Source: Clostridiales bacterium (GTDB taxonomy: Bacteria; Bacillota; Clostridia; Oscillospirales; Oscillospiraceae). Taken from it: DNA of 64,000 nt. Below are positions 53,136 to 60,523 of this stretch, one piece after another. Position numbers and translations under genes: made by a program. Within the stretch, counting starts at the first letter, position 1; every line of letters starts with the position of its first letter. The DNA is taken from positions 124,001 to 188,000 of the forward strand of contig CABIXV010000003.1 of NCBI GenBank assembly GCA_902362775.1, given 5' to 3'. The notes under the pieces were generated by a model. That model saw only the letters and a program-made list of their open reading frames with translations, made no database searches and was not told the DNA's origin.

Positions 53136-55055
53136 TTACATTACCTTCTGAAACATATGGCGCACCTTGTCCAGGCGGCTGTTTGGACGGCGGGGCTGGA
53201 TGACCGGCTGACCGACAGCGGCCTGATATCCTTTCAGCTCTGTAAGGCATACGCTCCGCCCGTTGGTGTAAAAGGCCAGATCAGTACGGTATGCCTGTAT
53301 ACAGCGGGCGGGAATCTCGCCAGTAAAGACAACTTCATCCTTTTTTACCTGGGCCGTTTCGATGGTGGCACAGTATTTCGGTGCATCATGATAAGCCCTG
53401 GAAAGGTATTCCTGGGGCGCATAGAGGATGAAGGAGAGATAAGGTTCCAGCAGCTGCGTCCCCGATTCCTTCAATGCCTGTTCCAATACAATCGGGGCCA
53501 ATGAGCGGAAGTCCGCCGGCGTGCTGACCGGACTGTAATAAAGCCCGTATTCAAAGCAAATCTTACAGTCCGTTACGTTCCAGCCGAACAAGCCCTGCTC
53601 CAGCCCGTAACGGATACCATCCCTGACAGCGTTTTGAAAACTCTGGTTCAAGTATCCCAGCGAAACCCGGCTCTCGTATTGTACACCGGAGCCAAGCGAG
53701 AGTGGTGTAACAGACAGTCCTATGGATGCCCAAAACGGGTTGGGCGGCACCTCGATATGGATGGTGTGGCTGGCTGCTTTGAGCGGCCGCTCCATATAAA
53801 TGACGGAGGGTTCCTTTACCACTGTTTCAAGCTTGTATTTTTCCGACAGCAAAGCGGAAACAACCTCCAACTGCACCCGGCCCAAAAAAGAAAGAATGAT
53901 CTCATGGGTGATGGAATCCACTTCGCAACGCAAAAGCGGGTCAGTATCCGCAAGTTGCGTAAGAGCGTCCAGCAGCCGTTCTCTTTGCGCTGCCGTTTTC
54001 GGCGCAATCGTCGTCCGCAGCATGGGGAGGGGGTCCTCGCGCCACCTTTTACGAGGGAGCCGGGTTTGGTCCCCTAATACATCGTTTAACCTCACGCTGT
54101 CGCTGGGAAGGATAACAATTTCACCCTGATAAGCGGTGTCTGTCCGAACAATTTCCCCTTTGGATGGAATACGCATCTCTGTGATTTTCAGCTTTTCTCT
54201 CCCGGCCAGGGCCACCGTATCCCGCAGGCGCAGCGTTCCGCTGTATAACCGTAGATAGACACGCCGCTGGCCGCAATCGGTGTACTCAACCTTGAAAACG
54301 CTGCCGCATAGGGCGGCGCCCCCCTGTTCCCCAATCGGTTGGAACAGCCCTGTCACCGCATCCATCAACGGTTGAATGCCAAGGCCATTTTTGGCGCTGC
54401 CATGATAGACTGGGAACAGGGAGGCGTCTTGAACCCGCTGCTGTTCCTCCCGCGCAAGTTTTTCCCGGCTGATTGGTTCTCCTGCGATATACTTTTCCAA
54501 TAATTCATCGTTATTTTCGATGACCGCATCCCATGCTTCTATGTCGGTATTTTCCTCCAGGACTATTTCCGGGGACAGCGACACCGTCTGCTTGATGATA
54601 ATATCGGCGGAGAGCTTATCCCGAACAGACTGAACCACGCTCTGCAAATCAACGCCAGCCTGGTCGATCTTGTTGATAAAGATAACGGTGGGAATGTTCA
54701 TTTTCCGCAGGGCATGGAACAGAATACGGGTCTGGGCCTGCACGCCATCTTTAGCGGAGATCACCAAGATGGCCCCATCTAAAACAGCCAAAGAGCGGTA
54801 CACCTCCGCCAAAAAATCCATGTGGCCGGGCGTATCCACAATGTTAACTTTACATCTGTGCCACTGGAAGGAAGTGACTGCCGCTTGAATGGTAATCCCA
54901 CGCTGCCGCTCCAAAAACATGGTGTCCGTCCTCGTTGTCCCTTTTTCGACGCTCCCCGGTTCTGAAATGGCTCCGCTGGCATATAGCAGGCTCTCCGTCA
55001 AGGTCGTCTTTCCAGCGTCTACATGGGCAAGAATTCCAATATTGATTATTTTCAT
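53136..55055 (-). CDS. tet(W): Tetracycline resistance ribosomal protection protein Tet(W)
   Basis: 639 residues, the exact Tet(W) length; ATG behind GGGAGGACAATCAC. EF-G-like GTPase that removes tetracycline from the 30S subunit. GTPase motifs [17 protein letters not shown] and NKIDQAG are intact; the C-terminal loop region is complete (ends [18 protein letters not shown]). As far as I can recall the sequence it agrees with published Tet(W) throughout. Preceded by a tet(M)-type leader with attenuator. Confidence 0.97.
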   Translation of the reverse strand: MKIINIGILAHVDAGKTTLTESLLYASGAISEPGSVEKGTTRTDTMFLERQRGITIQAAVTSFQWHRCKVNIVDTPGHMDFLAEVYRSLAVLDGAILVISAKDGVQAQTRILFHALRKMNIPTVIFINKIDQAGVDLQSVVQSVRDKLSADIIIKQTVSLSPEIVLEENTDIEAWDAVIENNDELLEKYIAGEPISREKLAREEQQRVQDASLFPVYHGSAKNGLGIQPLMDAVTGLFQPIGEQGGAALCGSVFKVEYTDCGQRRVYLRLYSGTLRLRDTVALAGREKLKITEMRIPSKGEIVRTDTAYQGEIVILPSDSVRLNDVLGDQTRLPRKRWREDPLPMLRTTIAPKTAAQRERLLDALTQLADTDPLLRCEVDSITHEIILSFLGRVQLEVVSALLSEKYKLETVVKEPSVIYMERPLKAASHTIHIEVPPNPFWASIGLSVTPLSLGSGVQYESRVSLGYLNQSFQNAVRDGIRYGLEQGLFGWNVTDCKICFEYGLYYSPVSTPADFRSLAPIVLEQALKESGTQLLEPYLSFILYAPQEYLSRAYHDAPKYCATIETAQVKKDEVVFTGEIPARCIQAYRTDLAFYTNGRSVCLTELKGYQAAVGQPVIQPRRPNSRLDKVRHMFQKVM

Positions 55056-55089
55056 GTGATTGTCCTCCCTTTACAGCCCCAAAGGGCAT

Positions 55090-55128
55090 AAAAATCCCCA
55101 GCAGTAAAATACTTTTACCACTGGGGAT
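55090..55128 (-). terminator. Attenuator hairpin in the tet(W) leader
   Basis: Minus strand ATCCCCAGTGGTAAAA / TTTTACTGCTGGGGAT (one mismatch) with a 3-base loop, then T5. It lies 35 bases before the tet(W) start, where tet(M) has its transcription attenuator. Confidence 0.85.
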
Positions 55129-55213
55129 TATAAGTTGCGGACATACACATATACAGCATACACCTGTTTGTGATTGCTGTTTTTGGGGATATGTCAAAAT
55201 TGATAAGGCAAAA

Positions 55214-55310
55214 GTATTCTTAAATTGGGTACAAAAAACTAAGCCCCTACAAAAGGAGCTATCATAATCCTTTGTTCCCACTATTTGATTATAGTTTTAT
55301 TTAAGAATAC
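55214..55310 (-). promoter_or_regulatory. tet(W) promoter and leader with inverted repeats
   Basis: TATAAT at 55293-55288 is the probable -10; a good -35 is missing. GTATTCTTAAAT (55214-55225) and ATTTAAGAATAC (55299-55310) are perfect inverted repeats flanking the leader peptide, as in the tet(M) control region, and could form an alternative pairing to the attenuator. Confidence 0.7.
55239..55265 (-). CDS. Putative tet(W) leader peptide (8 residues)
   Basis: ATG with AAAGGA just upstream codes for MIAPFVGA and a stop, inside the transcribed leader. Translating ribosomes stalled by tetracycline could change folding of the downstream hairpins. Very short, so its role is inferred from the tet(M) precedent and the ribosome site. 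Confidence 0.45.
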   Translation of the reverse strand: MIAPFVGA

Positions 55311-55380
55311 CTTGCCGCATATTTTTTACTCCTTTTCTGGAATGAAGCTATTATATCACATCAGTTTTAGGAAAGCAAGT

Positions 55381-55711
55381 ACCTAAAAGAAATTTTTCTT
55401 CCCCTTATATGTAACAATCATACCGGCTTCCTAGCGTTCAGAATGTTTTCTGCTGTCTGCTGTGGTGTTTGGTTGGAATTGTCCAACCAAAAGCCGATCC
55501 GTGGTGTTGTCTGCATTTTACTAAATACAAATTCAATGTATACAGAAAGATATAAGGAGTGGGAGGGATTCCGCCGTAGTTGGCATTGTAGGAAAATCCA
55601 AAAGTTTAGATTTTCCCACAATGCTTATCTTTTGGTCTTTGGTTCGGAATAGTGTAGTGCTGGCGGTCTATCTCTTGTTTTCGGTTGCTTGCTTCCTTAC
55701 CGTACATGAGC
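55381..55711. other. Right end of the tet(W) element, no intact gene
   Basis: AT-rich stretch between the tet(W) promoter and the element end. A 32-codon minus-strand tail (55418-55516) looks like the C-terminus of a small kinase-type protein (FWLDNSNQTPQQTAENIL); the rest has no coding signal I trust. Confidence 0.5.
55418..55516 (-). pseudogene. Possible C-terminal remnant of a P-loop kinase-like gene
   Basis: Minus-strand frame MQTTPRIGFWLDNSNQT continuing to PQQTAENILNARKPV. The LDNS-x-TPQQTAENIL pattern resembles the ends of nucleotide or small-molecule kinases. No 5' part is present. Low confidence; it could be chance. Confidence 0.25.
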
Positions 55712-55837
55712 ATTGGCGCCAGGGTTGTCGTTGCCGTAACCTTCCAACAGGTTGATGACACCCCAGATACCAAGACCAGCGCCCAGAGCGATAACGAGAG
55801 TCTGAAGAACGGTAATTGCCTGTTCAAAAAATGCCAT
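55697..55837 (-). pseudogene. Maff2 protein, 5' half (cut off by the tet(W) element)
   Basis: ATG at 55837; MAFFEQAITVLQTLVIALG and GLGIWGVINLLEGYGNDN are the N-terminal half of a Maff2-family membrane protein. After NDNPGA the frame enters the inserted element and stops after five more codons. The other half is at 44894-44992. Precise excision would rebuild the gene. Confidence 0.9.
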
Positions 55838-55898
55838 ATAGTTTGTTAGCCGGAATCTGATTAAAAAATAGGTTTGTCATGTTTCATAGGCATACAAA

Positions 55899-55944
55899 AG
55901 CCGGAACAATCTGCCACCCGGTTTCCGGGGGCATGATTCCGGCT
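55899..55944 (-). repeat. Large hairpin between VirD4 and Maff2
   Basis: AGCCGGAA ... TTCCGGCT with a second pairing ACCCGG/CCGGGG inside. A short T-run follows on the minus strand, so it may lower transcription between virD4 and the rest of the transfer genes. Confidence 0.5.
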
Positions 55945-56055
55945 GTCCTCCTTTTTCATTATTTTTCTTGCGATTGTCCGCTTTGTACGCCAATGGCCTC
56001 AACAGAGGCAGTTGCGGCAAATAGATACGATCACTCCTTTCTCAGCGGAACCGTA

Positions 56056-56868
56056 TTACACGCCCTCCGTGTCTACTTCATATACATCGCAGACCTCATC
56101 AGGCTTGAGTTTTAGTCTGGCAGACAAAAATGCTTCAATATCAAAGGTATTTCGCTTGTCTGCATCAGCTGTGTATTTGAAATTAGGGTGTCTGGTAATG
56201 TCATACTTGTCTGAAAGAAACGGACGCACACCGCGCAACTGCAAGATGCACTTGCCGCCATCCATAACTGCCAGCTCGTCCTGGCTCATCAGCTCTTTTC
56301 CCAATTTCTGATAGTTAAGCGAGTGGGAGGTCTCCCGTCCCCGGCTCTCTCCGGTGTTGTAAGTGTCTATGGTCTCCTTTCCCAGAACAGCCGCCAGCTC
56401 TTTCAGCGTTGTTGGCTCTTTGCCACCCAGGAAGATGGAAGTATCCATATTGCCGATGATGGTATCGGCATTATCTTTGTAAATTGCCTTGAGCTGGCTC
56501 TGTGCCTGCAACACCAGACAGGCAGAGATTTCACGGCTTCGGATGGTGGCCACCAGCTTTTCCAGCTTCGGAATCTGCCCGATGTTGGCACACTCATCAA
56601 TCAGACAGCGCACATGAACCGGAAGCCTGCCGCCATACACATCGTCGGCCTTTTCACAAAGCAGGTTGAATAACTGGGTGTAGCACATGGAAATGAGAAA
56701 GTTAAAACTGTCATCCGTATCACTCATAATGAGGAACAGAGCCGTTTTTCTGTCTCCCAGCGTATCCAGTTCCAACTCATCGTAGGATGTAACCTCGCGC
56801 AGCTCCGCAATATCAAATACGGCAAGACGCGCACCGCAGGAAATCAAAATCGACTTAGCGGTTTTGCC
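56056..56868 (-). pseudogene. VirD4/TraG coupling protein, C-terminal part only
   Basis: About 270 residues beginning GKTAKSILISCGARLAVFDI and ending EVCDVYEVDTEGV. The Walker B region CLIDECANIGQIPKLEKLV and IGNMDTSIFLGGKEPTTLKE are present, but the membrane anchor and Walker A (roughly 330 N-terminal residues) are not; upstream of residue G the sequence is foreign and ends in a terminator of another gene. The coupling protein links the relaxosome to the channel, so this copy should be inactive. The N-terminal part may lie past the window if the module from 56869 is an insertion. Confidence 0.85.
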
Positions 56869-56916
56869 AGAGACAAATTGTCAAGGACTTTTTCATCAAA
56901 TTCACAAAAAAGCCAC

Positions 56917-56957
56917 AAAAAAAGTGCCAGAAGCAGATTTTAGCTCCTGACACTTTT
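56917..56957 (-). terminator. Intrinsic terminator at the left edge of the second module
   Basis: Minus strand GTGTCAGGAGC / GCTTCTGGCAC (two G-T type pairs) then TTTTTTT. Closes the operon 57332-59243 before the VirD4 fragment. Confidence 0.8.
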
Positions 56958-56966
56958 GCGGATGGG

Positions 56967-57332
56967 TTATTTGCTCCTGCTTAACAGTTCGTCGCAAAGG
57001 TACGCATATTCCGGCAGTTGGCCGATATAGGGTTTCCAGCGCCGCTTAATCTCGGCCAGTTCCAGCGGATCGGCGTCCTCGAAGTCATGGTCGTTTCCGG
57101 TCATTCCAAAAACATCCAGTGCTATATCATTCAAGCACTCATAACAAAGGCCAGCAGCGGACTCTATCCAGTTGCCGGTATCAATATAGACTGGGTCGAT
57201 AGATATTGCCAGCCACACATAGCCGACCTTGTCCGACCAAACCAAATCATAAGCAGTCATTTGTTGGATGTGTTTCTCGAACACTTTACGGACGCGCTCA
57301 ATCTCATTTTTCTCTTTTTCTGTGTACAGCAT
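56967..57332 (-). CDS. Hypothetical protein, last gene of the second module operon
   Basis: 121 residues from MLYTEKEKNEIERVR; AAGGAGG upstream, 8 bases from ATG 57332 (ATG 57338 is only 2 bases away from it). Acidic, soluble, with WLAISIDPVYIDTGNW and YECLNDIALDVFGM. No family recognised. Followed directly by a terminator. Confidence 0.7.
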   Translation of the reverse strand: MLYTEKEKNEIERVRKVFEKHIQQMTAYDLVWSDKVGYVWLAISIDPVYIDTGNWIESAAGLCYECLNDIALDVFGMTGNDHDFEDADPLELAEIKRRWKPYIGQLPEYAYLCDELLSRSK

Positions 57333-57410
57333 TTTCATGTCCTCCTTAGATAAAAGTTTTGGTGCGTACCACTATCAGTTTAGCACAAGGCGGCTTCGTT
57401 TATCAGTCTT

Positions 57411-57605
57411 TCACATCTGCTGAATTTCATTTTTGAGCATACGCTTGATTTTATCGCTCATGGTTTCTGTGCTGGTATTGCTGAAATGGACATGAACCTT
57501 GTAGGTTGTCTTTCCGATTTTCTTTACCATCGCTGGCGTGTTTTCCGGCGCTCTGGACGCAGTAGCGGCGTCTGCCACCTGCATAGTACGGGGTTCTTTG
57601 TTCAT
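57411..57605 (-). CDS. TnpW-like small transposon protein
   Basis: 64 residues, ATG 57605 behind AAAGGAGCGCC. IGKTTYKVHVHFSNTSTETM and a helical end KIKRMLKNEIQQM are patterned like TnpW (46791). Same place after the DnaC-like ATPase as in the tet(W) element. Confidence 0.75.
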   Translation of the reverse strand: MNKEPRTMQVADAATASRAPENTPAMVKKIGKTTYKVHVHFSNTSTETMSDKIKRMLKNEIQQM

Positions 57606-57648
57606 GGCGCTCCTTTCTCCGAACGGGTCTGTGCCGCCCGGCAAAAAA

Positions 57649-58512
57649 TTACTCATGCTTACGGTTCACAAGGTCTTTGGCCGCCCGCCTGGTGGCTCCG
57701 GCGTTTTCCTCCCGAAAGTTCTTCCCGTCAAAGAGGATCGGTGCACACCGTTCCAGAATACGGTCATAGATACGGGCGTGGGCCAGATCAGGCGGGTTTT
57801 TCAGCTCGGACAGTTTCAAGTTTGTTGTGATAATCATGGGTCTGCGGCTGCGATAGCGGCTGTCAATGACGAAAAACATCTGCTCCATAGCATATTCGGT
57901 ACTGCGCTCTACTCCCAGATCGTCAATGATAAGCAAGTCATATTCATCAAAGCTGGCAATAAACTCTGACCTGTCCTCAGAGAACATCCCGGTCAGGCGG
58001 TTCAGAATGGTGGGAAAGTTCGTCATCAGCACCGGCACATCCTGGTCAAGCAAAGCATTGGCAATACATCCGGCGAAAAAAGACTTGCCGGTTCCCACAT
58101 CTCCAAACGGCAAAAGCCCGATATTGCTCTTATATGCCTCTTTCCAGTTCTCCACATAGGCGTGAGCCTTGTCCATCAATGGGTTTTGCCCGTTATCATT
58201 GGAAAATGTGTAGTCGTACAGATAACGGTCTTGCAAGCCCTGTGCCTTTCGGCGTTTGATACGTTCTATACAGCGCTGCCGTTCTTCAGCAGCCTTGCGC
58301 TGCTCCTCAGCCTCCCGCTGGCACTGGCAGATGCAGCGCGGCATAAAGTAGCCGGATTTCCCGAAGCATGGCACAACGGTCTGCCTCTGGCCGCCGCATT
58401 TCTTACAGTGAATGAGCCCGTCTGCCGGGTCTATGTACTCGTCCCCGGCCAGTTCCATACCGACGGCTGCCTTGTCAATCAGCGCCCGGATTTCTGCGGT
58501 AATCTCAATCAT
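57649..58512 (-). CDS. DnaC/IstB-like ATP-binding protein
   Basis: 287 residues, ATG overlapping the replisome organizer stop by 4 bases. Zinc knuckle (HCKKCGGQRQTVVP ... CICQCQ), AAA+ ATPase with FGDVGTGKSFFAGCIA and DLLIIDDLGVERSTEY. Clear paralogue of 46970; helicase loader type. Complete. Confidence 0.92.
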   Translation of the reverse strand: MIEITAEIRALIDKAAVGMELAGDEYIDPADGLIHCKKCGGQRQTVVPCFGKSGYFMPRCICQCQREAEEQRKAAEERQRCIERIKRRKAQGLQDRYLYDYTFSNDNGQNPLMDKAHAYVENWKEAYKSNIGLLPFGDVGTGKSFFAGCIANALLDQDVPVLMTNFPTILNRLTGMFSEDRSEFIASFDEYDLLIIDDLGVERSTEYAMEQMFFVIDSRYRSRRPMIITTNLKLSELKNPPDLAHARIYDRILERCAPILFDGKNFREENAGATRRAAKDLVNRKHE

Positions 58513-59243
58513 ACGGTTTCATCCTCCTTTACGCTGTAATCCCGGTTGCGGGTGGGCGGGACTGCTTTCTTCGCGTCCTCACCAGCCCAGCGCCGGATGG
58601 TGGCGACATGGCTCTGATACCGCTTGCCGGTAGAAGCCATGTACTCGGACAGCTTTTCGATGTACTGGCCCCATACGGTGGGAAAGCTGGCCTGCAAGTC
58701 TGCCATTTCCTCGTCCGTCAGGAAAACATTCTGGTAACGGCCATAGGCGCGGGCGGAGCGTTCCTTCTCTATCTCTCTCTTTATCTCTATCTCTTTCTCT
58801 AACTCTATCTCTATCTCTGGTGGACGAATGTCGGACAAATGTCCGCCGTTTGTCCGGGGCGCAGAAAGAGCCTTATTTTGGAGCCTCGCAGCCCGCTTTC
58901 GCTCAGCCTCGGTAGAGGACTGGCCGATTAAAAGTTCGATGTTGCTCATGTAGAATGTGCCGCTGTCCAGCACCTCCACAAGACCCAGCTTCAAAAAGAT
59001 ATGCAAAGCTCTCTCAACAGTGCCGATCTGCTGGCGGGTAATGGTGGCGATCATCTGCGCCGTGTAAGGAATGTCCTCGTCAAGTTGAAGCCGTCCACCA
59101 TGTTTCAGCGATTTCAGATACAGCTTGAGCAGAATGTTGGAATACAGCACACCATCCTGCATACTTTCCAGCAGCACGATGGAATCATCGTCAAAATAGT
59201 TTTCTTTGAGTTTCAGGTAATAATATTTTCGATTGTCTGACAT
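58509..59243 (-). CDS. Replisome organizer / replication initiator, second copy
   Basis: 244 residues starting MSDNRKYYYLKLKENYFDDD, nearly parallel to 47821. Winged helix in the first 120 residues, then the same Glu-Ile-Lys stretch from TATCTC-type hexamers (58766-58816), and a helical C-terminus. Two initiators of the same family in one ICE raise the question of incompatibility. Confidence 0.9.
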   Translation of the reverse strand: MSDNRKYYYLKLKENYFDDDSIVLLESMQDGVLYSNILLKLYLKSLKHGGRLQLDEDIPYTAQMIATITRQQIGTVERALHIFLKLGLVEVLDSGTFYMSNIELLIGQSSTEAERKRAARLQNKALSAPRTNGGHLSDIRPPEIEIELEKEIEIKREIEKERSARAYGRYQNVFLTDEEMADLQASFPTVWGQYIEKLSEYMASTGKRYQSHVATIRRWAGEDAKKAVPPTRNRDYSVKEDETV

Positions 59244-59355
59244 AGGGTTCCTCCTTGTGGTTCTCTTGGGATTCTGTACGCATTTTAAGGCTATTTTAGT
59301 GGGCAGAGGATAAATCTATCAGACTGCCTTTGACACCCCCGAAAAAAACCTTGAT

Positions 59356-59754
59356 TTACAAGGGTTTTTCATCCCCTAAAGCGTGACATTTCTCCCGTTG
59401 TTTCCGCTTGCGCTTTGCGGCGTTGATCCGCTTCATGCGTGCGGCACATTCCGGGCAGTATTTGGCTCGGTTGGAACCGGGGGTAAACAGTGCCTTACAT
59501 ACGGAGCATTTCTTCGCGTTCAGCCGGTGGAACAGCGCCGTTTCCAGTTCCTTATCCTGCGGCAATACCGCCGCCCGAAACCACCTGCACAACAGGGAGT
59601 AGGAAATAGACTGGACACAGACACATTCCTCCCCATCGTCCAGGGCGATACAGTTTCCGTCGATGTAGTTACAGCACTCATGCACCAGCCTCCGCACTCT
59701 GCGGTACTGGCGGTAATCCATGACGGAGATAGGTTCAGACTTATTGTTCTTCAT
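59356..59754 (-). CDS. Cys-rich VLP-type protein
   Basis: 132 residues, ATG 59754 (ribosome site weak). CSVCKALFTPGSNRAKYCPE followed by CAARMKRINAAKRKRKQ is a zinc-finger plus basic helix, probably binding nucleic acid; a second group HECCNYIDGNC / EECVCV precedes it. Such proteins are common in mobilizable elements of Clostridia. Divergent from the toxin-antitoxin pair. Confidence 0.8.
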   Translation of the reverse strand: MKNNKSEPISVMDYRQYRRVRRLVHECCNYIDGNCIALDDGEECVCVQSISYSLLCRWFRAAVLPQDKELETALFHRLNAKKCSVCKALFTPGSNRAKYCPECAARMKRINAAKRKRKQREKCHALGDEKPL

Positions 59755-59809
59755 AACTGATTTCTTTCATAAAGTCGGTAACCTCCTTAAATGAATTTAT
59801 TATTAAATA

Positions 59810-59856
59810 TTCGTGCAAAGTATTGTTTTCTTCGTGCAAATGGCATATACTATAAT
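59810..59856 (+). promoter_or_regulatory. Promoter and operator of the toxin-antitoxin pair
   Basis: TATAAT at 59851-59856 is followed by the antitoxin gene. TTCGTGCAAA occurs at 59810-59819 and again at 59831-59840, a 21-base spacing (two helix turns), as expected for cooperative binding of the DinJ antitoxin over the promoter. Confidence 0.6.
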
Positions 59857-59880
59857 TGCCAGCAGAAAGGGGTTGATCGT

Positions 59881-60159
59881 ATGGCTGGAAATACCACAAA
59901 CATCAGTATCCGCATGGACGCAGATTTGAAAGCACAGGCAGACGCACTGTTTACTGAACTTGGCATGAACCTGACTACGGCGTTTAACATCTTTGTGCGC
60001 CAGTCGCTTCGTGAAGGCGGCATTCCCTTTGAAGTAAGGCTGGAACAGCCGAACAAAGAAACGGTTGCTGCCATGCTGGAAGCGGAAAGGATTGCAAAAG
60101 ACCCGTCTGTAAAGGGCTACAATGACCTTGACGAGTTGTTTGCTGACCTGAAAAGATGA
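59881..60159 (+). CDS. dinJ: RelB/DinJ-type antitoxin
   Basis: 92 residues, ATG behind AAAGGGGTTGATCGT. Ribbon-helix-helix N-terminus (TNISIRMDADLKAQADALF, LGMNLTTAFNIFVRQSLREG), C-terminal toxin-binding arm (GYNDLDELFADLKR). Represses its own promoter and neutralizes the YafQ toxin; stops overlap 4 bases with the toxin start. Confidence 0.93.
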   Translation: MAGNTTNISIRMDADLKAQADALFTELGMNLTTAFNIFVRQSLREGGIPFEVRLEQPNKETVAAMLEAERIAKDPSVKGYNDLDELFADLKR

Positions 60160-60446
60160 AAGAAACCAAATATACCGTCAAGTACACGACCAGTTTCAAA
60201 AAAGACTACAAACGAGCCATCAAGCGTGGCTTGAAGATCGAGGTGCTGGAGCAGGTTGTAGCGTTGCTGGCGATGGGCGAACCGCTGCCGGATAAGAACC
60301 GCGACCATGACCTGTCCGGCGATTGGACAGGTCATCGGGAATGTCATATTCTCCCGGACTGGCTGCTTGTCTACCGCATAGAAGATGATGTTCTGGTGCT
60401 GACGCTGGCCCGCACCGGCACACACAGCGACTTGTTCGGCAAATAA
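60156..60446 (+). CDS. yafQ: YafQ-type mRNA interferase toxin
   Basis: 96 residues. RelE-fold with the YafQ signature HDLSGDWTGHRECHILPDWL and a basic N-terminus (TTSFKKDYKRAIKRG). Cuts mRNA at the ribosome; here it likely stabilizes the module by killing cells that lose it. Catalytic His residues (RECHI, and HDLSG) are present. Confidence 0.93.
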   Translation: MKETKYTVKYTTSFKKDYKRAIKRGLKIEVLEQVVALLAMGEPLPDKNRDHDLSGDWTGHRECHILPDWLLVYRIEDDVLVLTLARTGTHSDLFGK

Positions 60447-60454
60447 ACCGACTG

Positions 60455-60487
60455 CCGCCGTATGGGGAAACCTGTACGGCGGTTTTT
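60455..60487 (+). terminator. Intrinsic terminator after the toxin gene
   Basis: CCGCCGTA / TACGGCGG, 12-base loop, T5. Sits 9 bases after the yafQ stop. Confidence 0.85.
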
Positions 60488-60523
60488 CTGTGTGCAAAAG
60501 TATGTCGTGAAACGCGGTAGCCC

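Larger units (their letters stand above)
44990..55712. mobile_element. Integrative mobilizable element with tet(W), inserted in Maff2
   Basis: Boundaries are read from the split Maff2 gene: left flank ends ...CTGAGATTTT, right flank resumes at GGCGCCAGG. Element ends begin GCTCA on the left and end TGAGC on the right, a short terminal inverted repeat. About 10.7 kb, all genes on the minus strand: sigma factor, HTH, MobC, relaxase, replisome organizer, DnaC-like ATPase, TnpW, large serine recombinase (at the left end) and tet(W) with a methyltransferase at the right end. Organization is Tn4451/TnpX-like. Confidence 0.85.

Noticed and set aside
55443..55652. 69-codon plus-strand frame at the right end of the tet(W) element
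   Set aside because: No ribosome site or family; overlaps an equally weak minus-strand remnant.
56869..56920. Reading the VirD4 break as a single-base frameshift (frame ...FDEKVLDN just upstream)
   Set aside because: The upstream frame does not continue as VirD4; it runs into the terminator of another gene, and the family normally has different residues before GKTAKS. A junction fits better.
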